A DNA stretch of 64,000 nt, taken from contig NZ_JAYTLQ010000013.1 of the NCBI RefSeq assembly GCF_043729335.1, forward strand, positions 62,001 through 126,000. Direction: 5' to 3'. The DNA is from Crenothrix sp043729335. Its GTDB lineage: Bacteria; Pseudomonadota; Gammaproteobacteria; Methylococcales; Methylomonadaceae. The notes below the pieces were generated by a model. It was not told the DNA's origin. It made no database searches and worked only from the letters and a program-made list of their open reading frames with translations. Within the stretch, counting starts at the first letter, position 1. Each line of letters starts with the position of its first letter. Below are positions 8,368 through 16,519 of this stretch, in pieces. A program made the position numbers and the translations under genes.

Positions 8368-9495
8368 ATGGAAAACTTAATTTTACTTTGGCATAGCACC
8401 GGCATTTATAATTTTACCAGTGGACAGGTATTTATGATGCTGGTTGGTTTTTTGTTATTATTTCTCGCTATTAAAAAAGACTTTGAACCGCTATTATTAT
8501 TGCCGATTGGTTTTGGCGCCGTTTTGAGCAATATTCCTATTGCCGGTATCGCAGAAGAAGGTGGCATACTTTATTATTTATATTTTGGTATTAAATCCGG
8601 CATATTTCCGTTACTCATTTTTATGGGGGTAGGCGCTATGACCGATTTTGGCCCCATGATAGCTAATCCAAAAACTTTGTTATTAGGTGCTGCTGCGCAA
8701 TTTGGTATTTTTGCGTCGTTATTGGGGGCATTGGCGCTTAATGTAGTGCCGGGTTTAGAGTTCTCCTTAAAAGATGCCGCTGCCATCGGTATTATTGGCG
8801 GTGCAGATGGGCCTACGGCTATTTATGTGGCCTCAAAACTTGCGCCTGATTTATTGGGTGCCATTGCAGTAGCAGCCTATTCTTACATGGCTTTAGTACC
8901 TTTAATTCAACCACCCATCATGCGGGCTTTGACTACAGAAGCGGAACGCAAGATTGAAATGAAGCAAATGCGTGCCGTCAGCAAGACCGAAAAAATTGTT
9001 TTCCCGCTCATGCTATTGGTACTTTCCACACTGTTGTTACCTTCGTCTACACCCTTAATCGGTATGTTTGCACTCGGTAATTTAATGAATGCTTGTGGTG
9101 TGGTTGAACGCTTAAGCCAAACGGCGCAAAACGAACTAATCAATATTGTCACTATTTTTCTAGGGCTGTCGGTGGGTTCTAAATTAAGTGCGCACGCGTT
9201 TTTGCAAATGGAAACCCTGGGTATTTTGGCGCTGGGCGCTGTTGCGTTTGCCATTGGCACCGCAGCGGGCGTGATTATGGCCAAAATTATGAACCGCTTT
9301 AGCACAACGTTAATTAATCCATTGATTGGCGCAGCCGGTGTGTCGGCAGTACCTATGGCGGCGCGAGTAGCTAATAAAATCGGTTTGGAAAGTAATCCGC
9401 ATAATTTCTTGCTCATGCACGCGATGGGACCGAATGTTGCCGGTGTTATTGGGTCTGCGGTGGCTGCGGGTGTGTTGTTAAACTTGGTTAAGTAG
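8368..9495 (+). CDS. oadB: Oxaloacetate decarboxylase beta subunit, Na+ pump
   Basis: This 375-residue multi-span membrane protein decarboxylates carboxybiotin and uses the energy to export Na+. The family signature around GIIGGADGPTAIYVASKLAP, containing the Asp needed for ion transport, is at about residues 142-161. The C-terminal half has NPLIGAAGVSAVPMAARVAN and MGPNVAGVIGSAVAAG, also typical. It starts 22 bases after oadA, so the three genes form one operon. Together they link oxaloacetate/pyruvate metabolism to a sodium gradient. Confidence 0.95.
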   Translation: MENLILLWHSTGIYNFTSGQVFMMLVGFLLLFLAIKKDFEPLLLLPIGFGAVLSNIPIAGIAEEGGILYYLYFGIKSGIFPLLIFMGVGAMTDFGPMIANPKTLLLGAAAQFGIFASLLGALALNVVPGLEFSLKDAAAIGIIGGADGPTAIYVASKLAPDLLGAIAVAAYSYMALVPLIQPPIMRALTTEAERKIEMKQMRAVSKTEKIVFPLMLLVLSTLLLPSSTPLIGMFALGNLMNACGVVERLSQTAQNELINIVTIFLGLSVGSKLSAHAFLQMETLGILALGAVAFAIGTAAGVIMAKIMNRFSTTLINPLIGAAGVSAVPMAARVANKIGLESNPHNFLLMHAMGPNVAGVIGSAVAAGVLLNLVK

Positions 9496-9595
9496 TTATT
9501 GTCAGTGGGGGCGGTGTTTTAAGCCTTTGTACTTGTCTATATAATTAATATTTTGTTTAGCCTTATCTTCACAACATCAAGAGTATAACCGCACC

Positions 9596-11080
9596 ATGAG
9601 CATCATCAGAAAGCTGGTATCTCAAACAGCGGTATATGGCCTGAGCAGTATATTTGGGCGCTTTCTTAACTATCTCCTTGTTCCACTGGTTACCTACCAT
9701 TATTCCGCAGCGGAGTACGGCGTAGTCTCCGAGTTTTACGCGTACGCCGGATTTTTCTCGGTATTTTTGTTATTTGGCTTTGAAACCGGCTATTTTCGAT
9801 TCAGAGACAAAGAAAATACCGGTAAAGATACTGCCTATTCAACCGCGTTAATCTTCGTTGTTTTAGTTAATATTGGTTTCTTTCTGGCCATATTGGCAAT
9901 TAATAGCCGATTATCACCGGCGCTCAATTACGCCGATCACCCTGAATACGTCTTGTATTTCACTGTTATATTAATTCTCGATGCGATTGCAGCGATACCG
10001 TTTGCGCGCTTACGTGCAGAGAATAAGGCGCTACGTTTTGCCGGTGTCAAAATTTGTGAGATTCTGATTACCGTATTGCTTAGCCTATTTTTCATTATTT
10101 ATTGGCCTAAACTTTATTCGCAATACCCAGATTTTTGGCTCAGTAAGCTATATCGGCCAGAAATTGGTATAGGTTATGTGTTTATTGCCAATTTGATTGC
10201 CAGTATCTGTAAGTTTGCACTGTTATCCCCGCAACTTCTCAATATTCGCTGGGGATTTGATCGTGCGCTGTTTGCACGCATGTGGCGTTATTCCTTGCCC
10301 ATGGTGTTTATTGGTTTTACTGGCATCATTGATGAAATGCTGGGGCGTGTTCTACTTAAACACTTATTGCCTTACGACTTGAAAACCAATATGCAGATGC
10401 TGGGTATTTACAGCGCCTGTTACAAGCTGTCCATTTTAATGTCATTGTTTATACAGGCGTTCCGGTATGCGGCAGAACCGTTTTTCTTTTCCTATGCTGA
10501 TAAAAGCGATGCCAGGGTTATTTACGCGAAAGTCTTGAAATTCTTTGTGATTTTCTGCATGTTCATTTTCTTGCTGGTCACTTTGTATATTGATTTTTTC
10601 AAATACTTTCTGGGCAAGGATTTTCGCAGTGGCCTGAATGTAGTGCCGATTCTGTTGTTGGCCAATTTGTTTTTAGGGATCTACGTTAACTTGTCGATAT
10701 GGTACAAGCTTACCGATAAAACCCTACTGGGTGCAGTTGTGTCCTTTTTAGGTGCAGTACTCACGATAGTATTGAATATTATTTGGATACCTCATTACGG
10801 GTATGTGGGTTCGTCGTGTGCAACATTGCTGTGTTATGCCAGTATGGCGGTTATGTCGTATCTATTGGGGCGTAAATATTATCCGGTTAATTACGATGTG
10901 GTTCGGGTACTGACTTACATCGGGCTAGGGGTAGACTTGTATCTGGGGCAGCAATTGTTGTTGCAGAAGGTCAATTGGGCACCTTGGATATCGGCGAGTA
11001 TGATGATGGCCGTTTATCTATTAATAGTCGCATTATTTGAAACGCGGACGCGTATATCGACTAAAACCCAAACGGTTTAA
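9596..11080 (+). CDS. Polysaccharide flippase-like membrane protein (Wzx/MATE fold)
   Basis: This 494-residue protein has 12-14 predicted membrane segments and begins with the pattern typical of lipid-linked oligosaccharide flippases (LVSQTAVYGLSSIFGRFLNY, LLVPLVTYHYSAAEYGVVSE). Such proteins move undecaprenyl-linked sugars across the inner membrane. No glycosyltransferase genes are adjacent, so the substrate cannot be inferred. It starts 100 bases after oadB and is followed by a palindromic repeat element, so it may be its own unit. Confidence 0.85.
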   Translation: MSIIRKLVSQTAVYGLSSIFGRFLNYLLVPLVTYHYSAAEYGVVSEFYAYAGFFSVFLLFGFETGYFRFRDKENTGKDTAYSTALIFVVLVNIGFFLAILAINSRLSPALNYADHPEYVLYFTVILILDAIAAIPFARLRAENKALRFAGVKICEILITVLLSLFFIIYWPKLYSQYPDFWLSKLYRPEIGIGYVFIANLIASICKFALLSPQLLNIRWGFDRALFARMWRYSLPMVFIGFTGIIDEMLGRVLLKHLLPYDLKTNMQMLGIYSACYKLSILMSLFIQAFRYAAEPFFFSYADKSDARVIYAKVLKFFVIFCMFIFLLVTLYIDFFKYFLGKDFRSGLNVVPILLLANLFLGIYVNLSIWYKLTDKTLLGAVVSFLGAVLTIVLNIIWIPHYGYVGSSCATLLCYASMAVMSYLLGRKYYPVNYDVVRVLTYIGLGVDLYLGQQLLLQKVNWAPWISASMMMAVYLLIVALFETRTRISTKTQTV

Positions 11081-11127
11081 GATTAGCTAACGGGTATTTT
11101 CCTGTTCTATTTATTAACAATTCAATA

Positions 11128-11232
11128 TACAGTGTTTTCATATCAGGTGAATAACATTAATTATTAGTAGTGGAATACAAACCTAGGTTTGTATTCCCTC
11201 GAATATAGCTAATCGATACTGAAAACGCTGTA
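11128..11232. repeat. MITE-like palindromic repeat, copy 1
   Basis: This 105-base element begins TACAGTGTTTTCA and ends TGAAAACGCTGTA, an imperfect terminal inverted repeat. A perfect 26-base palindrome sits inside it (11172-11197, half-site GGAATACAAACCT). A near-identical copy in the same orientation starts at 21986. No open frame is present, so it is probably a non-autonomous element or a regulatory repeat. Confidence 0.8.
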
Positions 11233-11266
11233 ACTATTTAGCCTCGTATATTATTCAACAAACACT

Positions 11267-12316
11267 ATGATAAATAATCAGGAAGTTAGGGCGCGTCTTA
11301 TTGGCGGTTTTGTTTTATTGTTACTGGGCGCTTGGGTTTTACACAGTTTTTTGGCATTATTGATTTGGGCGGTAGTGCTGGCAATCACCACTTGGCCTAT
11401 TTATCGACGCTTATTAAATGCGTCTCAATTTCACGGTAACGTCACCTGGGTAGCTTTAGGCTTAACGCTGCTGATGGGTGCTGTTATTTTAGTGCCTTTA
11501 GGGTATGGATTCAGTCGATTGATTGACGAAGCGCAATCTTTGGGTCAGTTGGCTATTGATATTAAAAATACCGGTATCCCCGTCCCAACATGGTTAAAAG
11601 CATTGCCGGTGTTAGGGGATTGGGCGAGCGGCTTTTGGATGAAAAGTGTCGGCAGTCCTGCGGCAGCTGAAGAGTCGCTGCATTGGTTGAGCACTGGCGG
11701 GGCTATCACTTATACCAAAAGTTTTGCTAGCCAACTGATGCACCGGTTTTTGGGGTTTTTACTGACTTTGGTAGTATTGTTTTTTGTATATCGACACGGT
11801 GATAGCTTAGGGCGACAAATTTTGGCTATCAGTCGAAAATTGTTCGGTGAAACCGGCATTCATTACGCCACACATGCGGCTGCCGCTGTGCGTGCCACAG
11901 TGAATGGATTGGTATTGGTCGGTTTAGGAGAAGGCCTGTTGCTGGGGGTAGGGTATGCGTTTGCAGGTTTTAGCCACCCTGCCATTTTGGGTGCATTGAC
12001 CGGCGTCTTCGCGATGATTCCGTTTGCCGCCAAGTTAATTGTGCTGTCTTGTGTACTGGTGTTAGTGGCAGAAGGTAGCATGGGCGCAGGGGTTGCCTTG
12101 GCTATTTTTGGGGTGGTTGTTATTTTACTGGCAGATAACTATGTACGCCCGCTATTAATTGGCGGCTCCGTACAATTGCCTTTTATATGGACGCTGCTGG
12201 GTATTTTTGGCGGCCTTGAAAACTTTGGTTTACTGGGTTTGTTTTTAGGCCCTACGTTAATGGCAGTGTTGATGTCTATTTGGCGGGATTGGACTGAGGA
12301 TATGAATAAGCATTGA
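11267..12316 (+). CDS. AI-2E family transporter (YdiK/PerM type)
   Basis: This 349-residue inner-membrane protein has about eight helices. It shows the family's N-terminal paired helices (LLGAWVLHSFLALLIWAVVL) and the C-terminal signature (PFAAKLIVLSCVLVLVAEGS, DNYVRPLLIGGSVQLP, GIFGGLENFGLLGLFLGPTL). Members have been linked to autoinducer-2 export or Na+/H+ antiport, and the substrate here is unknown. It starts 34 bases after the repeat at 11128-11232, whose right part may contribute its promoter region. Confidence 0.85.
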   Translation: MINNQEVRARLIGGFVLLLLGAWVLHSFLALLIWAVVLAITTWPIYRRLLNASQFHGNVTWVALGLTLLMGAVILVPLGYGFSRLIDEAQSLGQLAIDIKNTGIPVPTWLKALPVLGDWASGFWMKSVGSPAAAEESLHWLSTGGAITYTKSFASQLMHRFLGFLLTLVVLFFVYRHGDSLGRQILAISRKLFGETGIHYATHAAAAVRATVNGLVLVGLGEGLLLGVGYAFAGFSHPAILGALTGVFAMIPFAAKLIVLSCVLVLVAEGSMGAGVALAIFGVVVILLADNYVRPLLIGGSVQLPFIWTLLGIFGGLENFGLLGLFLGPTLMAVLMSIWRDWTEDMNKH

Positions 12317-12338
12317 TGGTTCCAGTGTGGGAACTTGA

Positions 12339-12464
12339 GAAATCCTGTGTCGATGGGAGCAAACAGAATTAGTAGAAAAGCTACAAACACTTTCGAAGGC
12401 TAAACTGGCTGAAGTTTTCGACTTAACACAGCCTTGGGTTAATCGCCTATTAATAGGGTTATAA
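12339..12464 (+). pseudogene. Possible remnant of a helix-turn-helix gene
   Basis: Right after the AI-2E transporter gene, an open frame without a proper start encodes about 41 residues. They contain LVEKLQTLSKAKLAEVF and LTQPWVNRLL, which look like a helix-turn-helix DNA-binding unit. It ends at TAA 12462-12464. It may be the leftover of a mobile or plasmid-type regulator gene. This is weak evidence from a short peptide. Confidence 0.25.
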
Positions 12465-12933
12465 ACAAGATAAGATTTGCGCAGAATCTTTCTTGGTTTT
12501 CCTGATATACAACTCCTCACTGTTCATAGCTGACTTAACTCTTTCACCAAGAGTTTTCCTAATGTCTGATAAAAATCGCCGTGGATCCATCGGGGCGATA
12601 TTCGTTGGTTCTTGCCTTTAATTCCCTCAACTCGCTGCAAATACTGGATTACCAAGCAACAGGTAATCTAGCCAAAAAGTCTATTCATCCCCTAACATCG
12701 TTTTAGCCACTAACAGGCAGCCTGTAAATTTCGATTTACAATTGACCACAAAAATGTCGCTACTGACTTGAAAAAAACCAAGGTCTCGTCTACTTTTATT
12801 CTTAATAGGCTATTCTAAAAAAACATAGGTTTTTTCTATTGAAAATGGTCGGGGCAATATACGGTTTTGAAATATAATGATCATAATATATTGATTTTAA
12901 ATAACTATTATTTGGTTTTATTCATGGTGATAT
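12465..12933. other. Intergenic region upstream of the bilin cluster
   Basis: About 470 bases without a credible gene. There are short frames only, a small inverted repeat ACAGGC/GCCTGT near 12713-12725, and a very AT-rich final 80 bases with several TATAAT-like boxes (for example 12873-12878). The promoter of the cluster starting at 12934 most likely lies in that last part, but I cannot assign a -35/-10 pair with confidence. Confidence 0.5.
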
Positions 12934-13404
12934 ATGAAATCTATATTCAGTAGTCAGCATGCGAATGTGGAAAAAACCAAAATTGCTAGCGTTGGAATGC
13001 CTGATGAACAGGTCGAAGGTTTTAAAAAACTCTTGGCAAATTGTCAAAAAAATCTGAATAGTAAGTGGTTATATACCAGTAATTACGATGCGAATGAAAC
13101 CATAAATACAATGGGTTCGCACATTGATGCGGAATATTTACTTATAGATATTGATGATGAGCTGGGCAAACGTGTTTGGTATTTTTTAGCCGCGATAAGA
13201 GATGTTAATAAAACCATAGCGGTCACTAGTAAGCCCTGGAATACCGACGCACAATTCGTAATTAGTAAGCCGTTATCTGATAAAGCTATTGAACCCACTA
13301 GCGTCAATGCCGTATTTAATAAAATTGATTCTAATGTTATTCCTGTGAATAAAAGCCCTAAAAAATCGGCTTGGCAGACGTGGTATCAATCGAAGATAGG
13401 CTAA
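12934..13404 (+). CDS. Unknown protein, possibly a degenerate receiver-like domain; first gene of the bilin cluster
   Basis: This 156-residue soluble protein has no recognised family. The alternation of strands and helices and the segments KIASVGMPDEQ, AEYLLIDIDDELG, KTIAVTSKPW and FVISKPLS resemble a response-regulator receiver fold. The Asp-containing strand (LLIDID) and the late Lys-Pro (SKPLS) are in the expected places, but the N-terminal acidic pair is missing. If so, it would be a non-canonical receiver that may not be phosphorylated by a histidine kinase. It is followed 46 bases later by the ferredoxin gene and opens the same-strand cluster. The assignment is inference from pattern only. 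Confidence 0.6.
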   Translation: MKSIFSSQHANVEKTKIASVGMPDEQVEGFKKLLANCQKNLNSKWLYTSNYDANETINTMGSHIDAEYLLIDIDDELGKRVWYFLAAIRDVNKTIAVTSKPWNTDAQFVISKPLSDKAIEPTSVNAVFNKIDSNVIPVNKSPKKSAWQTWYQSKIG

Positions 13405-13450
13405 ATGTATATTTAAACATACCCTTAAAGTTAGAGCTCATTGAGGCTAA

Positions 13451-13936
13451 ATGAAAATAAAATTTAACGCTGAAGGTCTGCAAACAATAGATGTCAGTTC
13501 GCAATCGCGATTATTGGATGCTTTGCTGTCCCGTGATGTGGGAGTAAAAATGCTTTGCGGTGGCCGAGGTCTGTGCGCGACCTGCCATGTTTATGTTGTT
13601 AAGAACCCTGAGCATTTAACGCCACCAACCTCTAAAGAATCTTTAACGTTAGCGGTTTTGACAGGAGCCAGAGCGAACAGCCGCTTAGCCTGCCAAGCCC
13701 ATGTTATCGGTGATGACATTGAACTTGCCTTCCCGGAAGGATTATATATCGATTCTTTCGAATCTTTAGAGCAACTGATTGGGCAGCGCACTCAAGTGCC
13801 GATTCTGCATCCTGTAACCGGCGATATTCTTGTTGCGGCCAATAAAATTATTATCCGCACCATTGTGGAAGAATTGAAAAACCTGGATTTTGAAATATCA
13901 AAAGTTAAATATACCGATGCTAAAAATCAACACTAA
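13451..13936 (+). CDS. 2Fe-2S ferredoxin with C-terminal extension
   Basis: This 161-residue protein has a plant/adrenodoxin-like beta-grasp ferredoxin domain with cluster ligands Cys36, Cys42, Cys45 and Cys81 (MLCGGRGLCATCHVYVV and RLACQAHV). It carries electrons at low potential. The gene cluster ends with a ferredoxin-dependent bilin reductase, so this is the obvious candidate electron donor. About 60 residues beyond the ferredoxin domain (100-161; IIIRTIVEELKNLDFEIS) form an extra strand/helix region not found in simple ferredoxins, perhaps for docking. GAGG sits four bases before the ATG. Confidence 0.88.
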   Translation: MKIKFNAEGLQTIDVSSQSRLLDALLSRDVGVKMLCGGRGLCATCHVYVVKNPEHLTPPTSKESLTLAVLTGARANSRLACQAHVIGDDIELAFPEGLYIDSFESLEQLIGQRTQVPILHPVTGDILVAANKIIIRTIVEELKNLDFEISKVKYTDAKNQH

Positions 13937-14039
13937 AGCCTTTATGTGCGTAAGCAACAAAAAGACAGTGTGCAACCTGCAAACTGTTATTACAGATCTT
14001 TAGAAACCGAACTACATTAAAAATAAAGAGAGGCACAAT

Positions 14040-14699
14040 ATGGCTATAAGTGTTGTTGAAGGTGGTTTTGATGGTTACCACAATTATTATGTTCCAGAAG
14101 AGTTTTTCACGGCTGACCCTGAAAAAGGCGCGTTGTATCTGCGTGATGGCGAAAGAGCGGCCAAGGTAAGCGAATCGTTTATTAATGGCTTACATTTAGG
14201 CATGGAAGAGGAGGTCGGTGATTCGGCTGGACTTCTCATGTACCGTTGCGGTCATCAATGGGCGCTTCGTGATATGAAACGCTTCAGTGAACGCATGCGC
14301 CATGAATTTGGCGGCGGCAAAACCGATATTTGGCAAATGAACAGACGTTTTGTTTTGGAAACCTGGTGGTGGCCGCTGATTATTCAAGGTTTTGGTGATT
14401 GGCGCTTAAATACCAGCTTTGAAAATCATGGTTTAATTGTCGTCGAGCTAAGAAATTCTGCTATTGCCCAATCCATGGAGCTAGCCGGCAAACCGGTATG
14501 TCACATGTATGCAGGCTTATTTGCCGGCGTATTCTCTTTTCTGGACAAAGCGGAAAGAGGCGGTATTGAAATTCAATGCTATGCCATGGGCAATGATGTC
14601 TGCAAGTTTCTTATAGGCAGTCAAAAACAAGTGAATGCGGTTGAGTTTTGGCGCAAAGAAGGCGCTAATGCCAAAGAAATTATGGAAAAACTTCTTTAA
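14040..14699 (+). CDS. V4R (4-vinyl reductase) domain protein 1
   Basis: This 219-residue protein ends in a V4R domain, seen from KPVCHMYAGLFAGVFSFLD, IEIQCYAMGNDVCKFLIGS and the preceding GFGDWRLNTSFENHG. V4R domains bind small hydrophobic molecules or metals. They occur in bacteriochlorophyll synthesis proteins (BchJ-type), in regulators of aromatic degradation and in other tetrapyrrole contexts. Inside a bilin cluster, a role in binding or delivering a bilin intermediate is plausible but unproven. There is no DNA-binding domain. It is preceded by a 103-base gap with AAAGAGAGG near the ATG as a ribosome-binding site. Confidence 0.8.
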   Translation: MAISVVEGGFDGYHNYYVPEEFFTADPEKGALYLRDGERAAKVSESFINGLHLGMEEEVGDSAGLLMYRCGHQWALRDMKRFSERMRHEFGGGKTDIWQMNRRFVLETWWWPLIIQGFGDWRLNTSFENHGLIVVELRNSAIAQSMELAGKPVCHMYAGLFAGVFSFLDKAERGGIEIQCYAMGNDVCKFLIGSQKQVNAVEFWRKEGANAKEIMEKLL

Positions 14700-14725
14700 T
14701 TATTAAGACATAGGCATAAAGCATC

Positions 14726-15847
14726 ATGACGCAATATTATACCTCTGCTCAGTTAGCTTTTTTCCGATCTGCATTGGCATTATTGGCAAACAGCGTAGAA
14801 CAAGGTGGCCAAGTCATTTCTAAGGATATCTCTTCAGTCGATACTGGAAATATCGACCAGAAATCATCCCATGTAATTTTTGACGAAACCGATGCCAAGG
14901 CTTCGCTAAAAATTGATGCTTACGCAACAACGCAAAGCGTTCCATCTTCAATCGAACCGAATGAACCTAAAGTCAAACATATTTTTTCTGGACTCGGCTG
15001 GTTTTCAAAAAAGAAAGACGTAAGTTCCGATCAATCTAGCAAGCTAGTCGTTGGTGTTGAAGAACAAGGGGTCGTTAATCATGTCAGCAATGTCGTTGAA
15101 ATAACAAGCCGTGAGCATCCCAAAGAGATTCATCTATCAACGGTAGATACTCGAATCACTCGTAGTTTTTTTTCAGAATTACCCTGGGCAGCTCAAGTTA
15201 TAGGCCAGAAAGTTGAGTCTATTGCTGATACTTTAGGTGCAACAGACGTGCAGTCACCAATAACTCAGATTAGTTCTGCGCTGAGCCATAGTGGTCTTTC
15301 TGCTAGAAGCTTTTTTGAAGAATTGCCTTGGATACAGCCGCCGGTTAGAAGCCCTCTCTCACCCAGTATTACAAGTCCACAGCCGTACATCGCAACCCCT
15401 AAGAATGTTGTTGATTTAAATCTGACTAATCTTGCTGACAGCGCCGCTACAGGTATATATGGGCAGACTGCAAAAAGTTTTTTTTCCGACATGCCTTGGT
15501 TACATGCCAATGTCATTCGGGTTAATGGCCAGCACACTGAGCTTAGTGCGAATCAAGATAAGCCCGATCATCAAACCGATCTCTTTGCAGCCTCACAAAT
15601 TTTTGAACTAAACCAACCGGTAGGCCGTTATTTTCAGTCTTTACCGTGGCAAGATAAACCTATTGTGGCAATCGCTGCCTTTCAAGGGGTTGCAGATAGG
15701 GGTAATGATGACATCGCCAGTATTTTTTCAGCAGCGAGTCAGTCTGCTTTGCTGGCCGCCCAAAAATCTCACTTGCTTAATAGCCAGCAGGGCAATAAGA
15801 AAATCGATACATTTTTTAGTTCGTTACCCTGGGATGGCCCGCGTTAA
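14726..15847 (+). CDS. Unknown protein with six F-F-x-x-L-P-W-type motifs (candidate scaffold)
   Basis: This 373-residue protein is mostly low-complexity and probably disordered, rich in Ser, Gln and Ala. It carries regularly spaced short motifs: IFSGLGWF (about 86-93), SFFSELPW (147-154), SFFEELPW (195-202), SFFSDMPW (251-258), RYFQSLPW (301-308) and TFFSSLPW (362-369), roughly every 50 residues and with the last at the very C-terminus. The first 20 residues may form a helix (TSAQLAFFRSALALL). I know no family with this pattern. Repeated aromatic-Leu-Pro-Trp motifs on a flexible chain suggest a multivalent scaffold or linker recruiting copies of one partner. The next gene, the globin, is an obvious candidate partner. 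Confidence 0.8.
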   Translation: MTQYYTSAQLAFFRSALALLANSVEQGGQVISKDISSVDTGNIDQKSSHVIFDETDAKASLKIDAYATTQSVPSSIEPNEPKVKHIFSGLGWFSKKKDVSSDQSSKLVVGVEEQGVVNHVSNVVEITSREHPKEIHLSTVDTRITRSFFSELPWAAQVIGQKVESIADTLGATDVQSPITQISSALSHSGLSARSFFEELPWIQPPVRSPLSPSITSPQPYIATPKNVVDLNLTNLADSAATGIYGQTAKSFFSDMPWLHANVIRVNGQHTELSANQDKPDHQTDLFAASQIFELNQPVGRYFQSLPWQDKPIVAIAAFQGVADRGNDDIASIFSAASQSALLAAQKSHLLNSQQGNKKIDTFFSSLPWDGPR

Positions 15848-15903
15848 AAATTGTTACCAAGCACACAACGAATCATTTATAGCATTTAATTAGGAATAAA
15901 CTT

Positions 15904-16509
15904 ATGAGTACAGCTGAAACAGAGATGAGATCAAAACTCAGAGATGATGCTCGGATAAGAAGTCTTTTCTTGACGGCGGAAAGCAGGCATCTTACGGCAG
16001 AGGAGTTTAACCAATACAGTATGTTGGCTCCACAGTTCAAAAGCCGGGAAGTCGCTGCCCGTGAAATAATGGACGTTCAACTAGCGGTTGTGTCCAAAAC
16101 GGTTAAACAGATTTTTTCCATGTATCCTTATCCAAAACACCATGAAAACGCTTTGGAAAAGGCGCTCAGGGATATTGGTTATGTCAGCGTTTATGCAACC
16201 CACAGCATGCTGCAAGATGATCCTGATTGGTTTCGGGATAAGCTGTTAATTTGGTTAAAAACTATTTTGCAGTCCTTTTCTTATCCCGCACGTGAAGAAA
16301 CAGATCCGACAACTGCTGCAGCACGTCAGCCGTTGCCCCATCCGGAAATAACAGAACATGCCGATACTATCCCTCCTAAAGGTCGGCGTTCAATTTACGA
16401 AACTTATTCACGGTTGATCGTCAACTATCAAGAAGTGCTTTCTCCACAGACATTTAACATGATTAGGCCCCATCTGCAGTTGGCCGTTGACATACTTTCA
16501 TCAGACTGA
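15904..16509 (+). CDS. Phycobiliprotein-like globin without cysteine (bilin biosynthesis-associated globin type)
   Basis: This 201-residue helical protein resembles phycobilisome subunits in the bilin-binding region. The segment ALRDIGYVSVYATHSMLQDD (87-106), followed by WLKTILQSFSYP, lines up by eye with the phycobiliprotein pattern C-L-R-D-x-x-Y-x-x-R-Y-x-T-Y-x-x-x-x-G-D and K-E-x-Y-x-S-L-G-x-P. The chromophore-binding Cys is Ala87 here. The neighbouring Arg89 and Asp90 are kept, and the protein contains no cysteine at all. Covalent bilin attachment is therefore impossible, but non-covalent binding could occur. A C-terminal extension (about 128-165) interrupts the usual helices. Globins of this kind encoded beside bilin reductases in chemotrophs have been proposed as ancestors of phycobiliproteins. 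Confidence 0.75.
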   Translation: MSTAETEMRSKLRDDARIRSLFLTAESRHLTAEEFNQYSMLAPQFKSREVAAREIMDVQLAVVSKTVKQIFSMYPYPKHHENALEKALRDIGYVSVYATHSMLQDDPDWFRDKLLIWLKTILQSFSYPAREETDPTTAAARQPLPHPEITEHADTIPPKGRRSIYETYSRLIVNYQEVLSPQTFNMIRPHLQLAVDILSSD

Positions 16510-16519
16510 GATCAATGCC

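Noticed and set aside
16487..16519. Earlier ATG for the second V4R gene
   Set aside because: It lies within the globin gene; the ATG at 16520 follows the globin stop and fits better.
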